Shown here: positions 59,491 through 61,350 of the stretch, in pieces
Layout: each line of letters opens with the position of its first letter
How positions within the stretch are numbered: position 1 is the first letter of the stretch
Assembly: GCF_001613365.1 (NCBI RefSeq)
Contig: NZ_BDCF01000051.1
Location: 1-61,350, forward strand
DNA length: 61,350 nt
Reading direction: 5' to 3'
DNA from: Nocardia xishanensis NBRC 101358
GTDB lineage: Bacteria; Actinomycetota; Actinomycetes; Mycobacteriales; Mycobacteriaceae
Made by a program: the position numbers and the translations under genes
Notes under the pieces: generated by a model
What the model saw: the letters and a program-made list of their open reading frames with translations, nothing else
Told to the model about the DNA's origin: nothing
The model's database searches: none

Positions 59491-60036
59491 TTAATTGTTT
59501 GCCGCGCCTGCCATTTTCGGAGCGGAATTGCCCGGCTTCGCGGGCGCGCGCACCTCGCGCGCCACGAACTGCTCGACGTCGAACAGGTTACCTTCCCGAT
59601 CGATCACCGTGAGCAGCGTCGTCATCCCGGCGACGTTGTCCACCTGCTCTTTCAAGAACCACTGCACGAACCGCTCGCCGAGGTAATCCCCGCCCTCCCG
59701 CGCCGCCTTCGCGAGCGCCGTCACCTGGGAGGTGCAGGTGCGCTCGGCTTCGAGCAGGAACGCCGTCGCCGCGCGCGGAGATTCGAAGTCCGAGCGGATC
59801 GAGTCGAGACCGCCGACCCGGACCTCCATATCCCGGTCGAGCAGGTGCTGCACCATGCGCATCGCGTGCGAGCGATGCTCCTCGGAGCGGGTGTAGCAAT
59901 GTCGGGCCAGTTGCGGCAGCCGCAGCGAGTCGAAGTAGACCGCGGCGGCGAGATACTGCTGCGCGACCGTGAAGCCGTGCCGGATCTGATCGCGCAGCAA
60001 GGCCGGGAAGGGCTGGGCGCCATCGGTGTCGGACAT
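59491..60036 (-). CDS. Ferritin-like protein with degenerate ferroxidase site
   Basis: A 181-residue paralogue of the next gene; it aligns end to end including the tail. Key ligands differ: the first Glu is Gly (RHGFTVAQQ), the Glu three residues before the conserved His is His (EEHRSH), and the paired Glu in EQ-x-E-E is Asp-Asn (KEQVDNV). His58-equivalent, one Glu and the Gln remain. It probably cannot oxidise iron efficiently and may form mixed shells with the active ferritin, like animal L-chains. ATG at 60036 follows TAGCGT by 6 nt; that -10 uses the TAG stop of the LCP gene. Confidence 0.88.
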   Translation of the reverse strand: MSDTDGAQPFPALLRDQIRHGFTVAQQYLAAAVYFDSLRLPQLARHCYTRSEEHRSHAMRMVQHLLDRDMEVRVGGLDSIRSDFESPRAATAFLLEAERTCTSQVTALAKAAREGGDYLGERFVQWFLKEQVDNVAGMTTLLTVIDREGNLFDVEQFVAREVRAPAKPGNSAPKMAGAANN

Positions 60037-60045
60037 GCTTCGACG

Positions 60046-61350
60046 CTACCGCGTGAGCAGTTCCTCCGGGATGGATCTGTCGTCGGCGAGTGCGTCGAAG
60101 AACGCGCTCGCCTTCGTCTTGTCCCAGAGCAGCACGTTGCCGCTGCCGTCGACATCGTCGAAACCGCCGACCGGCACCGTCGTCGCCACCGTGTCGCCGC
60201 GCATCGCCCAGCCGAGACGCCCGAGATCCCAGATGTGATCGTCCTCGTCGACCTTCAGCGAGCCCGCCGTGTCGGTCGCCAACGGCCACAGCTTGAACGG
60301 ATTGGCCAGGGTCGCGCCGCTGGTCGCCTTCTGCAACAGCGCGGCCATGAAGAGGCGCTGGTTGTTCATCCGGTCGATGTCGGCCAGCGCGGTCGCCCTG
60401 CTGCGCACGAAACCGAGCGACTCCGGTCCGTCCAGCTTCTGGCAGCCCGCCTCCAGGTCGATGCCCGCGAGCGGGTCGTCGATCGGTTTGGGCACGCAGA
60501 CATCGATGCCGCCAAGCGTATCGACGATGCCGGCGAAACCGGCGAACCCGATCTGCGCGTAGTGGTCGATGCGCAGGCCGGTCGCGCCTTCCACGGTCTG
60601 CACGAGCAACTGCGGGCCGCCGAAGGCGAAGGCGGCGTTGAGCTTGTCCTTGCCGTGGCCGGGGATGCCGACGTACGAGTCGCGCGGCAGGCTGACCAAG
60701 GTGGTGCGGCCCGACTTCGGGATGTGCACCAGCATGATCGTGTCGGTGCGTTCGGGGCCGACGTCGCCGCCGGTGGCCAGCTCCTGCTCCTGTTCGGTGG
60801 AGAGCCCGCCGCGACCGTCGGAGCCGACGAGCAGCCAGTTGGTGCCGGGCGTGTCGCCGACCCGGTCGGTGTATCCGGCCAGTGCGTCGATGCGCGTCAG
60901 CTTGCCGTCGAGGTTCATCACCCCGGCGACCGAGGCGACGACGAGGACAAGCAAGAACACCAGGAACCACCGGAACGGATGCCGTTTGCGTCGCGGGCGC
61001 GGTGCGCGACCGGCGGTCGGCGGCGCGGCCGGTGGCGGAGGCGTACCGCGACGGGGCCGCGGGCTCGGGGCGTGCTTGCGGGGGACGGGTTCGTGGAACG
61101 GCTCTGGCTGCTGCGTCGGCGCGTACTCCGGTTCTGCTTTGTGCATCCGCGGCGGCGCTTCCTGCGGCACCTGCGAATACGCGAGTGGCTGCGCGTGCGG
61201 ATCGGCGCCGTCGCGGCGCAGTACCTTGGTCCGTTCGACGTGCGGCGGGTGGCCTTCGTGCCCCTGCCGCGGAGGCGCCGCACCGTGCGGAGCCGGCGCG
61301 GCGGGCCGACCCTGCACGTTCGGAGGGGGCGCGGCCCCGTGCGCTTGCGG
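60046..61350 (-). CDS. LytR-CpsA-Psr (LCP) family protein (5' end may lie outside window)
   Basis: The frame is open to the window edge, so the true start may be further on; GTG at 61317 is a possible internal start. A Pro-rich cytoplasmic segment of about 110 residues precedes one membrane helix (WFLVFLLVLVVASVAGVM) and an extracellular LCP domain with LLVGSD, the ERTDTIMLVHI block, LVSLPRDSYV and SLGFVRSRATALADIDRMNNQR, which bind polyprenyl-phosphate glycans with Arg and Asp residues. LCP proteins attach arabinogalactan or other glycans to peptidoglycan. The gene order LCP-ferritin matches Rv3840-Rv3841. Confidence 0.92.
   Translation of the reverse strand, partial: PQAHGAAPPPNVQGRPAAPAPHGAAPPRQGHEGHPPHVERTKVLRRDGADPHAQPLAYSQVPQEAPPRMHKAEPEYAPTQQPEPFHEPVPRKHAPSPRPRRGTPPPPAAPPTAGRAPRPRRKRHPFRWFLVFLLVLVVASVAGVMNLDGKLTRIDALAGYTDRVGDTPGTNWLLVGSDGRGGLSTEQEQELATGGDVGPERTDTIMLVHIPKSGRTTLVSLPRDSYVGIPGHGKDKLNAAFAFGGPQLLVQTVEGATGLRIDHYAQIGFAGFAGIVDTLGGIDVCVPKPIDDPLAGIDLEAGCQKLDGPESLGFVRSRATALADIDRMNNQRLFMAALLQKATSGATLANPFKLWPLATDTAGSLKVDEDDHIWDLGRLGWAMRGDTVATTVPVGGFDDVDGSGNVLLWDKTKASAFFDALADDRSIPEELLTR

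Overview
The window is high-GC actinobacterial DNA, most likely from a Nocardia chromosome; I infer the genus and cannot name a species. The gene set is that of the mycolic-acid group (Mycobacterium/Nocardia/Rhodococcus): pstP-fhaB-fhaA next to a tRNA-Leu(CAG), a MoxR-DUF58-SpoIIM-RDD cluster, gltB-gltD, lysX, a cutinase, two DUF5313 proteins, an LCP ligase and the sodA/GDPD/ferritin neighbourhood. Several blocks keep the order known from M. tuberculosis (Rv0018c-Rv0020c, Rv3689-Rv3695, Rv3858c-Rv3859c, Rv3840-Rv3846). No insertion sequence, prophage, integrase, rRNA or CRISPR array was seen.

Layout. 1-3,300: phosphosignalling genes pstP (cut by the window edge), fhaB and fhaA, then tRNA-Leu with a strong terminator and a GC-rich REP-like element. 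3,600-9,200: an SDR, a secreted propeller-like protein broken by a 1-nt frameshift, a cluster of five DnaA-box-like nonamers, and a divergent TetR/MmpL pair. 9,900-16,200: SpoIIM-like and RDD membrane proteins, then DUF58, MoxR, a DUF4129/DUF4350-type fusion and a membrane protein. 16,200-18,500: a TetR/MFS drug-efflux pair with two palindromic operators. 18,500-23,200: a 77-bp tandem array, a membrane adenylate cyclase, a DUF4407 protein and a secreted chorismate mutase. 23,500-30,100: glutamate synthase with a long leader holding a 5-codon ORF. 30,300-33,800: cutinase, a small secreted protein, a second and unrelated 77-bp array grown from the 3' end of a histidine-phosphatase gene, a Uma2-like nuclease and a small membrane protein. 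33,900-46,960: lysX, an S4 protein, an RraA-like protein, DUF5313 pair, SRPBCC, a YcnI-CopC-CopD copper operon, DUF6474, a RecB-like nuclease and htpG. 47,150-48,100: a yybP-ykoY manganese riboswitch ahead of a Gdt1/UPF0016 Mn exporter. 48,100-52,300: TetR, two SDRs flanking a perfect 12-bp palindrome, a methyltransferase and a hypothetical. 52,400-61,350: an oxidative-stress/iron region with sodA, msrA, rhodanese, DUF4328, GDPD, DUF5926, an 18-aa peptide mini-gene, two ferritins and an LCP gene cut by the window edge.

How the genes fit together: PstP and the FHA proteins act in Ser/Thr kinase control of the cell wall. GltBD assimilates nitrogen. YcnI/CopC/CopD handle copper and the Gdt1 protein exports manganese under riboswitch control. 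The ferritins (with an IdeR/DtxR-like box), SodA and MsrA handle iron and oxidative damage. At least thirteen genes show a TANNNT -10 element 6-8 nt before the start codon, the signature of leaderless transcription. The most novel items are the 18-codon amphipathic peptide gene with a switchable 5' leader (58,613-58,857), the ferritin paralogue lacking ferroxidase ligands, the two 77-bp tandem arrays and the two DnaA-box clusters.
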